This document shows positions 10,732 through 22,252 of a stretch of 64,000 nucleotides of DNA, in pieces; position 1 is the first letter of the stretch; each line of letters starts with the position of its first letter. The translations under genes and the position numbers were made by a program. Origin of the DNA: Tridacna crocea (lineage: Eukaryota > Mollusca > Bivalvia > Cardiida > Cardiidae); assembly GCA_943736015.1 (NCBI GenBank), contig OX031065.1, positions 44,316,992 to 44,380,991 on the forward strand, in the 5' to 3' direction. Below the pieces are notes generated by a model that was given only the letters and a program-made list of their open reading frames with translations, was not told the DNA's origin and searched no databases.

Positions 10732-10951
10732 CCCTTTCCCAAACAGCAAATTTTGGACCAGACCAAATTGAAAGCATTTTGCAGGTGACAAATTGCTAAA
10801 AAGATAATTTTTCTATATGACAGAGTAGAAAAAACATTGTGGGAAAAGGAGAAAATGCTGGTTACCAGCATTTTCTCCTTTTCCCACAATGTTTTCAAAA
10901 GGCTTCTATTCCTGACCCGTAAAACCCAGGGATGGTTTGGGAAAGTGTTAA
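10728..10951. mobile_element. HP1 MITE, second of an abutting pair
   Basis: TTAACCCTTTCCCAAACAG to TTTGGGAAAGTGTTAA, apex GCTGGTTACCAGC. It belongs to a different end-variant (CCCAAAC) from its partner, so the pair is not a tandem duplication of one copy. Confidence 0.85.
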
Positions 10952-11287
10952 ACACTGTCTTCAGAGCGCATGGCTGATATTTATGACGTAATGCTCAATG
11001 TTTGCCAGGACTATGTTCTATAAACGCAAAGTTCATTCTGTTTGTCCATAAACCATTAAATACATTGACGTTTCGTATCGATTCGGCAATTTCCGTAGAA
11101 AGATAGATGCACGTGTTGATAATCAGCTGGTAATAGAATAATTAACCAACACTAGTTATTGATAGAAACAATAAACCAGTAATTAGTGGCCGCGTAACTA
11201 TTTTATTCAGTGAACGAGTTATTTCTTCCATTAAGCAATAGCACTAATTCAGGCCGATGTCTGTCCAATCATAGTCATGGCACAATA

Positions 11288-11780
11288 TTAGTTGTACGGT
11301 CAGGTGGCAGGAGACTTGGAAATTTGTTCACGGTTGTGGTGAATCATGTCGCCCGAGCCGAAGAAGGCTCAGCCGTGAACAAGTTTCCAAGTCCCCTGCC
11401 ACCTGACCGTACAACGAATTTATTATACAGCAAAGTTTTACCCTTTCAAAGTGCGTTAAGCGAAATTTTCCTGTTTAACAATCTCAGGAATCTAGTATGC
11501 TGACGAAATAGAAATTCCCTTCTGCGTGCCCTAATTAAATGAAAACTGACGTTACTGGAAATTGACGTCACTAAAATGTGCAATTTGGTGCATAAATGTG
11601 CAATCTGGCGATCGATCGACGCCGCCATTTTAGATGTTGTGTTGCTGGTGTAGTGATGTTTACGGGGCACTCAAAAGGGAAACTGGCTTTACGTGGTTTT
11701 TGCCAGGGTACATGATATATAATTATGTTCACGGCATGTTAACCAATCAGATCACAAGGAATCTCTTTGCAGTATAATAA
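11288..11780 (+). mobile_element. M500 element, copy 1
   Basis: Family reference. A ~140-bp terminal hairpin (arms TGTACGGTCAGGTGGCAG and CTGCCACCTGACCGTAC, 11290-11424) precedes about 350 bp of single-copy body. The body contains GAAATTTTCCTGTTT, TGACGTCA-like sites, CGATCGACGCCGCCATTTT and AACCAATCAGATCAC. No ORF spans it. Confidence 0.65.
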
Positions 11781-12320
11781 TAGTTGTACTGTCAGGTGGC
11801 AGGGGACTTGGAAACTTGTTCATGAAAGTCGAAAAACATTTCGCCCCGAGCCTTGTAAGCTTGTTCATAGCTGTGGTGAATCATGTCGCCCCGAGCCAAA
11901 GCTCGGGGCGACATGATTCACCACAATCGTGAACATGTTTCAAGGACGCCTACTAACTGACCGTACGTTTGTTAAGCGAATTTTACCTGTTTTTTGTTTC
12001 AAAAAAATGAGTACCCTTACGAAGTAGAAATTCCCTTTCAAGAGTGCCCCAATTCAATGAAAAATGACACCTTTCGAAACTGAAGTCACTGAAACGTTGG
12101 TTATACGTGCTAAAACGTGCAGCTCGACGCAAAATCTTGATGTTAATCTTCATCGACGCCGCCATTTTGGAATTGATGTTGCTAGTGTAATGTAATACGG
12201 GTCCCCAAAAGGAAAACTGCTTTTACGTTGTTTTTGCCAGTGTACATGATTTATATGTTCGGGGCATAATATCCAATCAGACTACGAGAAATTTCTTTGC
12301 AGTATGATAAGAACCGCTGT
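11781..12320 (+). mobile_element. M500 element, copy 2
   Basis: Lies directly behind copy 1 in the same orientation. The hairpin (about 11788-11965) carries the perfect inner palindrome GGTGAATCATGTCGCCCCGA and its complement. The body repeats CGACGCCGCCATTTTGG and ATCCAATCAGACTAC. Confidence 0.62.
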
Positions 12321-12889
12321 CAAAGATACTGATTTATTCTTAGATGCTTCGGATTTTCGAGGCGATGTTTAGAAATGTTCTTTGAAAGAAAGCTCTAAAA
12401 AAAGACCCAATTTTTTAGTTTATTTTTTCAATTTTCATCAAGGTAAAAATAAACAGTTTCATATGCATAAAAGAGCATAAAAGAGCGATAGCTCATATAT
12501 TTGAGTAAGCAAATCGATCAATATTTGAGTGACATGTGTAGGAAAAATTGATATTCTACATGTTTAACTCAGAAGAATGTAAAAAGAATTTTTTGGTAAA
12601 CTTTAGAACGCATTTTGAAAACTTAGACCTGTTTCTTTCTACTGGAAAACTACCCATTCGTGCATTGTTTGCAATTAAATATATTAGACACACATATACA
12701 AATATTTCTTTCATCCCAATTATTGTCCTGGGTGCATTTTTTCGTGGAAGCCGGGATTGTTTGTTAAAGGGTTAACGTAGCAAGGTAGCGATGAACAGAG
12801 AGCATCGTTGAAATTGGTGGAAATACTCTGATGATCCTGCAAGTCTCATTTTCCAACAGTGTTTTTGGCCGAGGCCAATTTTGCTGTAA
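12321..12889. other. Mostly unassigned; HP1 end remnant
   Basis: Around 12748-12775 a fragment (CCGGGATTGTTTGTTAAAGG, then GTTAA) resembles an HP1 right end. Nothing else is recognised. Confidence 0.4.
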
Positions 12890-13118
12890 GTATCGACGTT
12901 AGTCATTGCGACAGGACTCATTCCTCTCTGAACGCTGATCATTGTTTCGATGATGTTTATGTGGGAAAGCAGTCAGTGGCTTGAACAGAGTATTATGGAT
13001 ATTACTGGTAAAAGAAAACTCAAGGAAAACATGGATAAGTGCACTGGCCGCCGCTATATAACTGAAATAATGCTGAAAACGGTGTTAAACACCATACAAT
13101 CAATCAATTTAGATGTGT
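12890..13118 (+). mobile_element. SINE-1 (Meta-type tail), headless
   Basis: Body GTTTCGATGATGTTTATG, GGAAAGCAGTCAGTGGC, then the conserved tail AAGTGCACTGGCCGCCGC, GTGTTAAACACCATACAATC and (CAAT)n. The AGGTGCACTAACCGCCG tail is, to my knowledge, that of mollusc Meta-domain SINEs. The tRNA head is not visible, so it is 5'-truncated or diverged. Confidence 0.68.
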
Positions 13119-13160
13119 TTTCTACCATGGCAATACGTACACATGTAATTGAACCACATT

Positions 13161-13389
13161 TTAACCCATTACCACACAATCCCTACTTATGACGAACCTG
13201 AGAAAGAAGCCTTTAGAAAACATCGTGGGAAAAGGAGAAAATGCTGGTAACCAGCATTTTCTCCTTTTTCCACAATGTTTTCTACACTTCACAAAACAAA
13301 TTTCAAATTTTCAGTCACTTTTATTTTGTCGTCTGCAAACGCTTTCGATTTGGACAAGCCTAAAATATTGTCGTTTGGTAATGAGTAAA
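13161..13389. mobile_element. HP1 MITE, intact hairpin
   Basis: TTAACCCATTACCACACAA to GTTTGGTAATGAGTAAA. It lies 43 bp after the SINE-1 tail. Confidence 0.85.
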
Positions 13390-13774
13390 TCCCCAAATAT
13401 TTTAGTCAAGCCATGTGCCGTCAGCTTTCAGAGAGGACAGTTCGGAAATTTTGTTATTGAATGAAGAGTTAGTTATAAGAAATAAAATGTGCAAATCACG
13501 ATTCTTGAACAAAAAAAAAAGAAAGTATAAAACAAAAAAAAAAATGGCGCAATATGGTCAAAAACTGACAGGGTGTGAATGATCACACTAGATGTGTGGG
13601 GAGGGAGAGGGGGAGGAAACATTTGTGGTCCCATTATGTAACCCAATCTCTACGAACTCCGGCACGGACCGGTAACCATGGCGAATGATGGATGGGCTAA
13701 TTTTCTCCGGTTATATCATTTTACTGTCGTATGTACGGCCCCAAAAACCTGAAATCTGGAATTCACATCAAAAC
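13390..13774. other. No recognised feature
   Basis: Includes a purine-rich G tract at about 13595-13616. No coding frame seen. Confidence 0.35.
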
Positions 13775-13989
13775 TTAACCCTTATCGTGCTGAAAGAGGT
13801 AAACCAGTCTTTCAAGTCGGTTGTAAAAATATCCACATAATGTTAATTTAAACTTATTGTTTTGGAGAAAAATTTCTCTCATTCGGACAGAGTAGATCAA
13901 AGATCAGACTGCACGTTCTGTGCAGTCTGATCTTGATCTACACTGTCCGCAGAAGGTTAGAGTGTCGCGATTAGCATCCTAAGGGTAAA
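13775..13989. mobile_element. P66 element, long copy
   Basis: Family reference. A 66-bp palindrome (13884-13949) runs CGGACAGAGTAGATCAAAGA to the TGCACGTTCTGTGCA centre and out to CTACACTGTCCG. Outer ends are TTAACCCTTATCGTGCTG and GCATCCTAAGGGTAAA, so the whole unit looks TTAA-flanked with short CCCTTA termini. Many other copies are recognisable only by the palindrome. Confidence 0.7.
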
Positions 13990-14292
13990 ATAGTATCATG
14001 TGATGAAAGAAACATGACGTATTTGTATTTCTGTCAACTTTAACCTTTCAATGTTATGGTCAAAAGCAAGGGCCTTTGGTGTTGCAGATAGCATGCATTC
14101 CTGAAGAAGCACTTAAAATACATTTGTTTTAAAAAAAAAACGCTAAATAACCCTTGAAGCGCAGAATCCGGATTTCATTACTTAGGTATAGACACTGTAG
14201 GTCAAGATCAGCATAATCTTTCATTGTATGTCAGCTTTGCAAATAAAATTTCTGCATCTTTAGTTCTGTCTGAGACTGTCCATTTCATTTAT

Positions 14293-14745
14293 ATATAGAG
14301 GATATTTGTTTTTTTCGGTGAAAGATCGAAATTTATTTCATCGAGTGAACACCGCCCGTAATATTTTCACTAGTGGCCCAGCCACGAGTGAAAATATTAC
14401 CGATGGTGTTCACGAGATGAAATAAATTTCGATCTTTCACCGAAAAAAAACAAATATTCTATTTATTTCATGCTTTTAACCCTTTCTAGAAGTTTTATCA
14501 AAATCCAGTACAGTTCTTTTCGTTATTCCCTTTGGCGTACCCCTCCCGCATAGCAACGCATTGCAATAAAATATTACGTCATGGGCGAGAAATCTAAGGT
14601 AAATGACGTCATATTTCCCATCTGGTTGTCAGGCACGCGCAATTTACCTAGGCGACAAGAACGTGAAAATCGGTATTTTCACTGGTGATACCAGTGTAAG
14701 ATCGCTGCCATTTCTCGATATCCTACCGGAAAGCATGAAATAAAT
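14293..14745 (+). mobile_element. F450 element, copy 1
   Basis: Family reference. A ~160-bp inverted repeat (14300-14462; arms GAAAGATCGAAATTTATTTC, centre GTGGCCCAGCCACGAG) is followed by about 280 bp of unique body. The body contains TACCCCTCCCGCATAGC, TGACGTCATATTTCCCATC and GGTATTTTCACTGG, ending GGAAAGCATGAAATAAA. Four other copies are present. Confidence 0.75.
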
Positions 14746-14781
14746 ATGAAGTATTACAAGGATTAGGGTGGTATATATAGT

Positions 14782-15106
14782 ATCTGGCATGAGTTGGCTT
14801 TTGAGATAAATTTTATTAAACGAGTCTAGGGACAATGGTATTAAGCGAGCCGTTGGCGAGCTTAATAACATTTTTTTCTTCACGAGTTTAATAACATTTC
14901 ATCTTGAATGCCACCGAATGTCAGATTCTTTTTATCACATAACGATATTTCACAAATGATAGATCAGAAGATGCAAAAATATCTATAGATGTAACCGCAG
15001 CTATGTCTGTAAAACCCGTTCACTTCTATGACGTCACTGTGATATTACACGTGTATAAGGTAAGAAAATTCGTAATGGGTATATTACACTGAAAACAAGG
15101 GAGGAT
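14782..15106 (+). mobile_element. N330 element, copy 1
   Basis: Family reference. GAGTTGGCTTTTGAGATAAA, then an inverted repeat (GTATTAAGCGAGCC against GGCGAGCTTAATAAC), then AATGTCAGATTCTTTTTATC, CATCTATAGATG, GTGTATAAGGTAAGAAAATTC and a final ACTGAAAACAAGGGAGG. No ORF. Confidence 0.7.
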
Positions 15107-15129
15107 GTGTCATAAAATTTAAATATTAA

Positions 15130-15335
15130 ATCGATTGAGAAACAAGTTCTTAAAACTTATACCAATCTCTGGGAACTACACCAGTACTCGCGCCGAATGC
15201 ATGGGCCAGTGAAAAGGACCAAAGTTAACACCAGTTCCTATAGGTATGCAACTCGGGACCTTATGGTTACTAAGCCGAAGGTCTACCTCACAGTCAGGGG
15301 CACCACAGACATATAGGATCTGACACGAGGGAGCT
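15130..15335 (-). mobile_element. SINE-2 (tRNA-derived), minus strand
   Basis: On the minus strand: GACTGTGAGGTAGACC (A-box-like), TTAGTAACCATAAGGTCC (anticodon-arm-like) and CGAGTTGCATACC (worn B box), then AACTTTGG...TAGTTCCCAG. It matches 50203-50345 in the same order. It separates two N330 copies. Confidence 0.62.
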
Positions 15336-15344
15336 TTTGGGCTA

Positions 15345-15631
15345 AGAGGCTCGCTTAATAACATTTCCCTTGACTCCTTTAATAAAATTTCATCTCAAAC
15401 GTCCACGAATGTCAGATTCTTTTTATCACAAAAAGATATTTCACAAAATATAGATTAAATGTTGTTAATTAAAAAACACAGAAATGCACCCGCGGTGATA
15501 TGCATAAAACCCATTCACTTCAGATTTAATACGTACAATTGACGTGAGAAATGACGTTACACAAATGATAACAAAACGTGTATAAGGTAAGAAAATTCCT
15601 AATGGGTATATTACACTGAAAACAAGGGGGG
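15345..15631 (+). mobile_element. N330 element, copy 2 (5'-truncated)
   Basis: Starts within the N330 inverted repeat at GGCTCGCTTAATAACATTT. It runs to ACTGAAAACAAGG, where a G homopolymer has grown at 15627-15637. Confidence 0.68.
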
Positions 15632-15643
15632 GGGGTGGAAATC

Positions 15644-16003
15644 TGACCTGAGTTGGCTTTTGAGATAAAATTTTATTAAACAAGTCTAGGGAAAATGTTA
15701 TTAAGCGAGCTTTTGGCGAGCTTAATAACATTTTTTCTTGGCGAGTTTAAAAAAAAAAAATCATCTTAAATGCCAACGAATGTCGGATTCTTCTTATCAC
15801 ATAACGATATTTCAAAAATTATAGATCAGAAGATGCAAAAACATCTATAGATGCACCCTCGATAATGTCCATAAAACCTGTTCACTTCTATGAAAAAACG
15901 TTCAAAATGACGTCAGAAATTACGTCACACAGTTATGATATTATACGTGTATAAGGTAAGTAAATTCGTAATCGGTATATCACACTGAAAACAAGGGAGG
16001 TTA
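15644..16003 (+). mobile_element. N330 element, copy 3
   Basis: Full copy starting CCTGAGTTGGCTTTTGAG and ending GAAAACAAGGGAGG, with the GCGAGCTTTTGGCGAGC hairpin loop at about 15705-15720. Confidence 0.7.
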
Positions 16004-16560
16004 TGTGATAAATTAGGATACTAGTAGCATCAAACCAAAGAAACAACAAAGACAGCGATGCCTACTAACAAGGGGTAGCGAGTGCAAGAGACAAGATGGG
16101 TTCGAGAAAAAAATATGTCTTGATTTTTTCCCATAATGCCCATCGAATTTATCACTACGCGTCATAGTTCACGTGTTATCCATCTCCTCCAACTGCGCAA
16201 AAATGTCGGCGGTGATCGCGAAGCCAAACTTGATCTGTAACATCTGTTGGTTGCCGTTCATTCAATCCCATAATCAGGTCTGTTAAGACCTATTTTCACG
16301 TATTTTAGAATTCTTCAGAGGGGAAAAAAGGTATGCTAAATATAAGAGATCGGGTTTCCGTGGTATTTGTTTTCTTTTCTTAGTTTTTAACGCCCGGTCA
16401 TCGAACACCAAGTGGGAAAGAAAACAACATCTGCACGCAATTCTGCCACTAAAAAAGTAGTCCAAACATAAAGTTGTGATTTCTCTTTTGATGCCGTCAT
16501 ACTAGTTGATATCTTACAAGTTCATTTACCGCAGTTTGAACACAAAAGGTAAGTATCCTA
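16004..16560. other. No recognised feature
   Basis: No coding frame or repeat recognised. Confidence 0.35.
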
Positions 16561-16732
16561 GGTTTGTATTCACAAACATTTCTTGAGAACGTTCTCAGTG
16601 TTATTCTTCAATATTGTCCAAATTTGAAAGTAACACAACTTCTGATTGGCTAAACCAACTGGTTTAGCCAACCAGAAGTTGTGTTACTTTCAAATTCAGA
16701 AAATTCTGGGGAATAAGACAACGAACGTACTT
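16561..16732. mobile_element. Foldback element FB200, worn ends
   Basis: The inner stem CACAACTTCTGATTGGCTAA is nearly perfect around an ACCAACTGGT centre. The outer arms (GTATTCACAAACATTTCTT) have diverged and the CAGGG ends are lost. Confidence 0.7.
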
Positions 16733-18106
16733 TACAGACGCTGGCGTAAGTTCGTCGAAAGCTATTCCTTTTTATACAGCGTTTCTAACTTCTGTAAAAC
16801 TCAGATCAGGTACATTGACAATTTTGGGGCCGTGTTTACTATACTCATATAGAGTCATTTGCGTGTAGACCAGACGGCATAGACCAAGATCAGTCTGCAG
16901 AGAAGTTGCAGTGTGATTTTTTTTCTTTTCTTTTTTGCTACTCTGAAATTATTTCGTTTGATAAAGCTTTTAGAAAGGCACCCTCTTCTTTAATATCATA
17001 CAAATAAAAAAGGTCTTTTTACTCCATTCTTTTGCCTTGTTTCACTTTCATTATTTTACATTATCCGAAATAAGCTTGTATGGTACAGAAAAACTCTTCG
17101 ATTCATTTGCAATCAGAAACCAACACTATTCCAAAGAAAAGCAACCTCCAGCTAGCCTTGAATTTAAATATTCTTTTTTTTTTAATCAATATTTTTTTTT
17201 TTCTTTTCGTAATTATTTTCAAGGTCACAGAACCAAAGCCATTATTCTCATCATTAAAAATATTACCGCATCTTATAACGAGACATCATAACATCTCATT
17301 AAGAATATTGATATTCAAAAAGTAGGCTTGGCCCCTCCCCCTTTCCTCATTAATCATTATACGTCATTCTCCCCACATCCAAGCACGCGGGAGCTGGTCT
17401 ACCCACAATGCACTGCTATTAATCACTTTCCCGTTCCTACTAACTACAATGACACGTTTTATTCTACAAAATGATCGGCTCAAAGACTATAATATTATTC
17501 TCCATTTTCGCTTTCGTTTTTCAAGATTCTGTATATATAATGAGAGAGGCCCCATTAGCCAAAACCTGCGTATAAAAACTAGAATATAAAAATTTGTTCC
17601 GTTTCTGGTTGAAATATTTTATTTCGAACTAAAATAAGAACGTACTTGAATTGACATAATATTATTATTATTATTTAATATCAGAGGTTTTTTTCTGTTC
17701 TTCTGATTTTATTTAGTTGATATATAAAAAGTATATTTTTCATCTCACTTATAACGAGCTTAAACCAACGAAGAATACCGAAAAGTACCTGCATGTGTAT
17801 GACAGTGGCGTGTGTGCAGAGTAGCAAAGAAAAATTCAGATAAAATTAGTGACAACGCATACCTTGTCCCATAGGCCCATAAGGTATGAGCAATTTTGAA
17901 ATAACAGAACCTATTTTATTCTGCCTAATATCAAGTACTTTGTCAGTTTTACATACAACATACTGATCAACATGGCGCATGGTGAAAATGTACAGATACT
18001 ACAGTAAAGGAAATATAGAAAAGGAACAGGTTCAAAGTGAAAGCACATTTGTACAAAGATTGCAATTAAGAAAATATAGGCCTACATGCAAAAAATAGAA
18101 AGAAAT
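16733..18106. other. No recognised feature
   Basis: About 1.4 kb of AT-rich, T-run-rich sequence. The short frames here are low-complexity (F/I/N-rich) and I do not call them genes. Confidence 0.4.
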
Positions 18107-18545
18107 TATTTCATGCTTGTCGGGAGGATAGCGAGAAATAGCAGTGAAAATATTTTTCGATCTTACACTGGTACCACCAGTGAAAATACCGATTTTCTTG
18201 TTCTTGTTGCCTAGGTGTGCGTGCCTCCCAACCATATGGAAGTATGACGTCATTTACATTCATTTCTCGCGCTTGACGTAATATTGCAATGCGTTGCTAT
18301 TCGGGAGGGGTACGCCACGGGGAATAACGGAAAAGAACTGTACTGGATTTTGATAAAGCTCCTCCCAGAAAGGGTTAAAAGCATGAAATAAATAGAATAT
18401 TTTTTTTTTTCGGTGAAAGATCGAAATTTATTTCATCTCGTGAACACCATCGGTAATATTTCAAAATTGTCGCTTCAAGGCTGCGCCACTCGTAAAAATA
18501 AATAAATTTCGATCTTTCATCGAAAAAAACGAATATCCTCTATGT
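18107..18545 (-). mobile_element. F450 element, copy 2
   Basis: Reverse orientation: TTATTTCATGCTTGTCGGG to GAATATCCTCTATG. One hairpin arm is partly lost around 18460-18490. Confidence 0.73.
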
Positions 18546-18680
18546 ATTGTGTCTAAATTCATGTGTAGCATCGACATACAAATATAGCAATGAAAAGTGT
18601 CTTAAATGTCTGTTACCTTAAACATGTAACTATAAAGATCTCCATTTACAATAACTCACATGTTAGACAGTGAACATAAA

Positions 18681-18986
18681 GTAACCCTTTCCCACACAAT
18701 CCCAGCTTTTAACCCTTTCCCAAACAATCCCTGGTTCTGGAATAGTAGCCTTTTGAAAACATTGTGGGAAAAGGAGAAAATGCTGGTAACCAGCATTTTC
18801 TCCTTTTTCCCACACTGTTTTCTTTCCTTCCTGAAATAAATTTCAATTCTTTAATTACATTTATTTTGTCTTCTTCAAATTCTTTCAATTTGGACCAATC
18901 TAAGATTTTGTTGTTTTCCCCACAATATTTTCTAACGTCTTCTTTTTCAAGGTCGTCAAAAGTTGGGATTGTGTGGCAAAGGGTTA
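18681..18986. mobile_element. HP1 MITE inside another HP1 MITE
   Basis: An outer left end (CCCTTTCCCACACAATCCC) stops after about 26 bp. A second left end follows (TTAACCCTTTCCCAAACAA) with a full hairpin and right arm up to GATTTTGTTGTTTTCC. The outer right arm then resumes (CCACAATATTTTCTAACG...GTGTGGCAAAGGGTTAA). The outer copy has lost half its palindrome. Confidence 0.7.
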
Positions 18987-19075
18987 ATTCAAAGACTTGT
19001 TCCGAATTAGGATAGACTGAGATCATAAAGCTAGATTGCTGGTTGTGATGCCAGTCCATACTCTGCTGGATATAA

Positions 19076-19614
19076 TTAAAGGTGGCCCTTCAGAATTTGG
19101 GACTAAAATTTTACAAAAATACAAAAATATCATCCTTATACTCCCAAAGCCTTATAATCGTCATTCATAAAACCCCAGTAGTCGAAAACCATCCGACAAC
19201 ACGACAAGTTAGAGATTTACTACGGCCAAGGTCGACATCGACGGGAAACACGTTCTATTTTTACATGAACAACTCGCTCATTTACATACTGGAAATACAC
19301 AGACGAAGCTTCAAACATAGCGTCCGAAGAAGATATTATGAAAAATAATTACATGTTTGTTATGTAATGGAATTTAAGCGTCATTTGTCACGTGCCAGTC
19401 ACTTAACATTCCCACAATGCATTTTTTAGCGAAATCTAAAAATAGCTTAAAAGGCTACGTAGCCTTTTAATGGAATACCATTAAGATTGTTTTTTTCTTT
19501 TTTTCGTAATTTGATGATTCTTAATTATTAATGATTTGTATCGTTTCTTCATATAAATTTAAATATATATTTTTTGATTTGGTTTTATGTGATAATTCTA
19601 AGTACCCACCTTCG
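19076..19614 (-). mobile_element. T550 element, copy 3
   Basis: TTAAAGGTGGCCCTTCAGAA to GTACCCACCTTCGA. The right terminus is mutated from CTTTAA. Confidence 0.82.
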
Positions 19615-19924
19615 ATATATTCTCTGGATGTAACATGTAATATATAATGGGCCAGTGGCCCAAGCATTGAATAAACGTATTGTATTGTTTGATAAAGAGT
19701 TAAAGGGGTCGCTGGGTCGACTCCCAGTTCGGATATATAGTTTCGAAGCTCTGTGAGTCGTTAAAGTGTTAGATGTGTGATCTTTAGTTCGAACCTCACA
19801 AAGAGTTCACGGATGTGAAGCATTTCGGAGCCCCAACCACAGTACTGACAAGTCGAGTCATCAAGTATTTATTAAGTATTAAAATAATACGAAACAATGT
19901 TGAAAGTGATTTAGAATGCAGTGC
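19615..19924. other. Unassigned, B-box-like motif
   Basis: TTAGTTCGAACCTC near 19787 resembles a pol III B box but no tRNA fold or matching SINE body is evident. Confidence 0.3.
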
Positions 19925-20037
19925 AATCTGTATGTCTGTCTCTGTCGCTCTTTCTGTCTCTGTCTCTGTCTCTCTCTCTTAGTCTCTCTTTGCCTTTCTC
20001 TCCCCTCCCTCTCTCTATCTCTTTCTCCCTTTAAATA
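19925..20037 (+). repeat. Pyrimidine-rich microsatellite (CTCTGT/CT)n
   Basis: Imperfect TCTGTCTCTGTC and CTCT units over about 110 bp. Confidence 0.75.
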
Positions 20038-20095
20038 TACTACTCACACTTTGATAGGGATCGCCCTGTGTGGATATATGTTACAGCAGTTTTGC

Positions 20096-20311
20096 ATAAA
20101 CTCTGTAAAATTCTGGATTTGTCCAAGTTGAAAGCATTTGCTGACCAAAAACTATATGCAACGTGCACTACGCTGTCTGTCATGGGGTAGAAAACATCGT
20201 TGGAAAAGGAGAAAATACTGGTATCCAGCATTTTCTCCTTTTCCAACGATGTTTTCCAATGGCTTCTTTCTCAATGTCTTTAACAGTCGGCATTGTGAAG
20301 TATAGACTTAA
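20096..20311. mobile_element. HP1 MITE
   Basis: The left end is worn (AAACTCTGTAAAATTCTGG). The stem CATCGTTGGAAAAGGAGAAA is paired with a compensating partner (TTTCCAACGATG), so both arms carry the same variant. It ends at TTAA. Confidence 0.75.
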
Positions 20312-20449
20312 GATCCATTTCCACTGGTCATTTTATTGATCAGTGTAGCAATGTAACATATTGTAAAACCATACATGATACATGGGACATATAGATTTAG
20401 GGTGAATCTTTTAGGGAGATCCCTAGCAAATTTTGAGTACTATATAAGT

Positions 20450-20590
20450 GAGCCTTGCTCGGCGAAAAGGGGGGGGGGGTGGGATCAATGCACCTTCAAC
20501 AAGTACAGACTCAAGTCAGATGCGCAATCTTCGCAGGCAGACCAGTGTCGAAACTTTATGCTTTTAGTAATTTTTCTGCATGTCCAAAAA
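20450..20590 (+). repeat. J-hairpin, diverged, with G-run expansion
   Basis: GAGCCTTGCTCGGCGAAAA, a ten-G run plus TGGG, then a decayed palindrome (CAGATGCGCAATCTTCGCAG). Confidence 0.55.
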
Positions 20591-21318
20591 TACCATTCTA
20601 CATCAAGATTGATTTTATGGAATAATAGTTTTGTGATTACTTACTTTGTATGTTGCGTCACTGTATGATGCGTTTAACCCCTTTTCACTATTACTTTATA
20701 TATATGATGCGTCACTGAGCTACGTTAAACCCCTTTTCACCAAAGCATGGGCTAATTGTAGTAATTTTTGAAAAGCTTATCAAGCCCATCACTAAATCGG
20801 AAACATTTTGTTTTTTTCCCATGCCTATCTAACAATCAAGGTGACAGTTGCCAATTTCGGAGCACCTTTAACTGTTAAAATAATCACAGTTTTTTCCATT
20901 ACAAGTCATTCAAATTCCGGAGAGAGAAAAAAAATTAAGAGACACGAACTTTCAAAAATGCACAAAGCCCGTAATTGGGCTAACTTTTCAATTAATTTCG
21001 ACACGTATCAGGTTGCTAGGCCGATACTTCCACGTTCATCCTGCCATGTCAATCACGTGTCAGACGTCCGAGGCGATGTACAACACTTCCGGTTCCGTTT
21101 TTTTTTTCTTCACAAAAAAAAAAAAATCCAATCTATTTCTATGAGGGTTTTGATGAAAATTTTATTTCACATTATAATCTTTGGAATTTTTATTTAAAAA
21201 TGAAATAGGCCACATGATCTGGCAAAAAGGGGCTTGACACATCCCGTAACGTATTTTATTAAGCATTTAATTTCATAAATATAGATCAATTGAATCCATT
21301 TGTCAAACAAACAGCTTA
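20591..21318. other. No recognised feature
   Basis: Contains a 129-codon open frame (20808-21197) with no recognisable domain and a poly-K/F low-complexity end. Not called as a gene. Confidence 0.4.
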
Positions 21319-21458
21319 GTCATGAGGTAGAATGGTCATAGGACATGCAGAAAATTTGAAGATAGCGGAAAGTTTCGACCAAGGTCGGCCTGCGCGGACT
21401 GCGCAGGCTGACCTGGGTCGATACTTTTCGCAAATGTATTAAGTGCCATCTTCACAGA
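21319..21458 (-). mobile_element. J-hairpin element
   Basis: Flank TCATGAGGTAGAATGGTC, then a palindrome with GGTCGGCCTGCGCGGACTGC centre and TACTTTTCGCAAATGTATTAAG. An F450 fragment begins directly behind it. Confidence 0.7.
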
Positions 21459-21459
21459 G

Positions 21460-21666
21460 GATAGTAACGCATTACAATAGTACGTCAAGCGCGAGAAATG
21501 TAAGGTAAATGACGTCATATTTCCATCTGGTTATGAGGCACGCGCAATTAACAAGAACAAGGCAACAAGAACATGAAAACCGGTATTTTCACTGGTGGTA
21601 CCAGTGTAAGATCGAAAATTATTTCCACTGCTATTTCTCGATATCCTACCGGAAAGTATGAAATAC
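21460..21666 (+). mobile_element. F450 element, body fragment
   Basis: Lacks the terminal hairpin and starts at TAGTAACGCATTACAATAG. It retains TGACGTCATATTTCC and GTGGTACCAGTGTAAGATCG. Confidence 0.68.
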
Positions 21667-22252
21667 ATTTTACTGTTTTGTCAAGCTACGTGTATTTTGT
21701 CTACGCCTCTATCTTTTTTATGGCCAGGCCCGTAGGAAGCAATTCTGGATTGGGGGGGCCAACATCATTTTAGAATCGGCTTGTCCTGATTTTACATATA
21801 TTGCGTTTGATTATGCAGTGAAAAATAACCCACCTACTAATACTAATGACCGAAAAAGAAGGAAATTTGTTCAACAATTAGCTGAATTGTGAGATTTGGA
21901 GAAAAAATAAAGCAGAAAATCACACGGAATAAATGTGACGTCAGAAATTGTTTGGTGTCTGTCAGATAACAAAAGTAAAAGAAAAAAAAAAATCCATGGC
22001 TCACCGCCGTTTGTTTAGAACTATTTCAAATCGTTCGGAATTTTCTATTATTTCATCCACTTTATGCATGATGATTGTCTAGCAATATTCAGCGAAATAC
22101 TGACACAGCCATTTTATTGGTGATCAAATTATTAATTATTCAAATTATCGGAGGGGCCCGGCCCCCCCTGCCCCCCCGTGTTCCTACGGCCCTGATGGCA
22201 GATACATGTTTTGTAGATGCAGGGATTTTGATTTCTTCTGTTCATAAACTAT
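21667..22252. other. No recognised feature
   Basis: Contains GGGGGGGCC (about 21750) and its near-complement CCCGGCCCCCCCTGCC (about 22160), a possible end pair of an unrecognised element. No gene seen. Confidence 0.35.

Noticed and set aside
20808..21197. 129-codon frame
   Set aside because: Ends in homopolymer-derived F/K runs; no domain.
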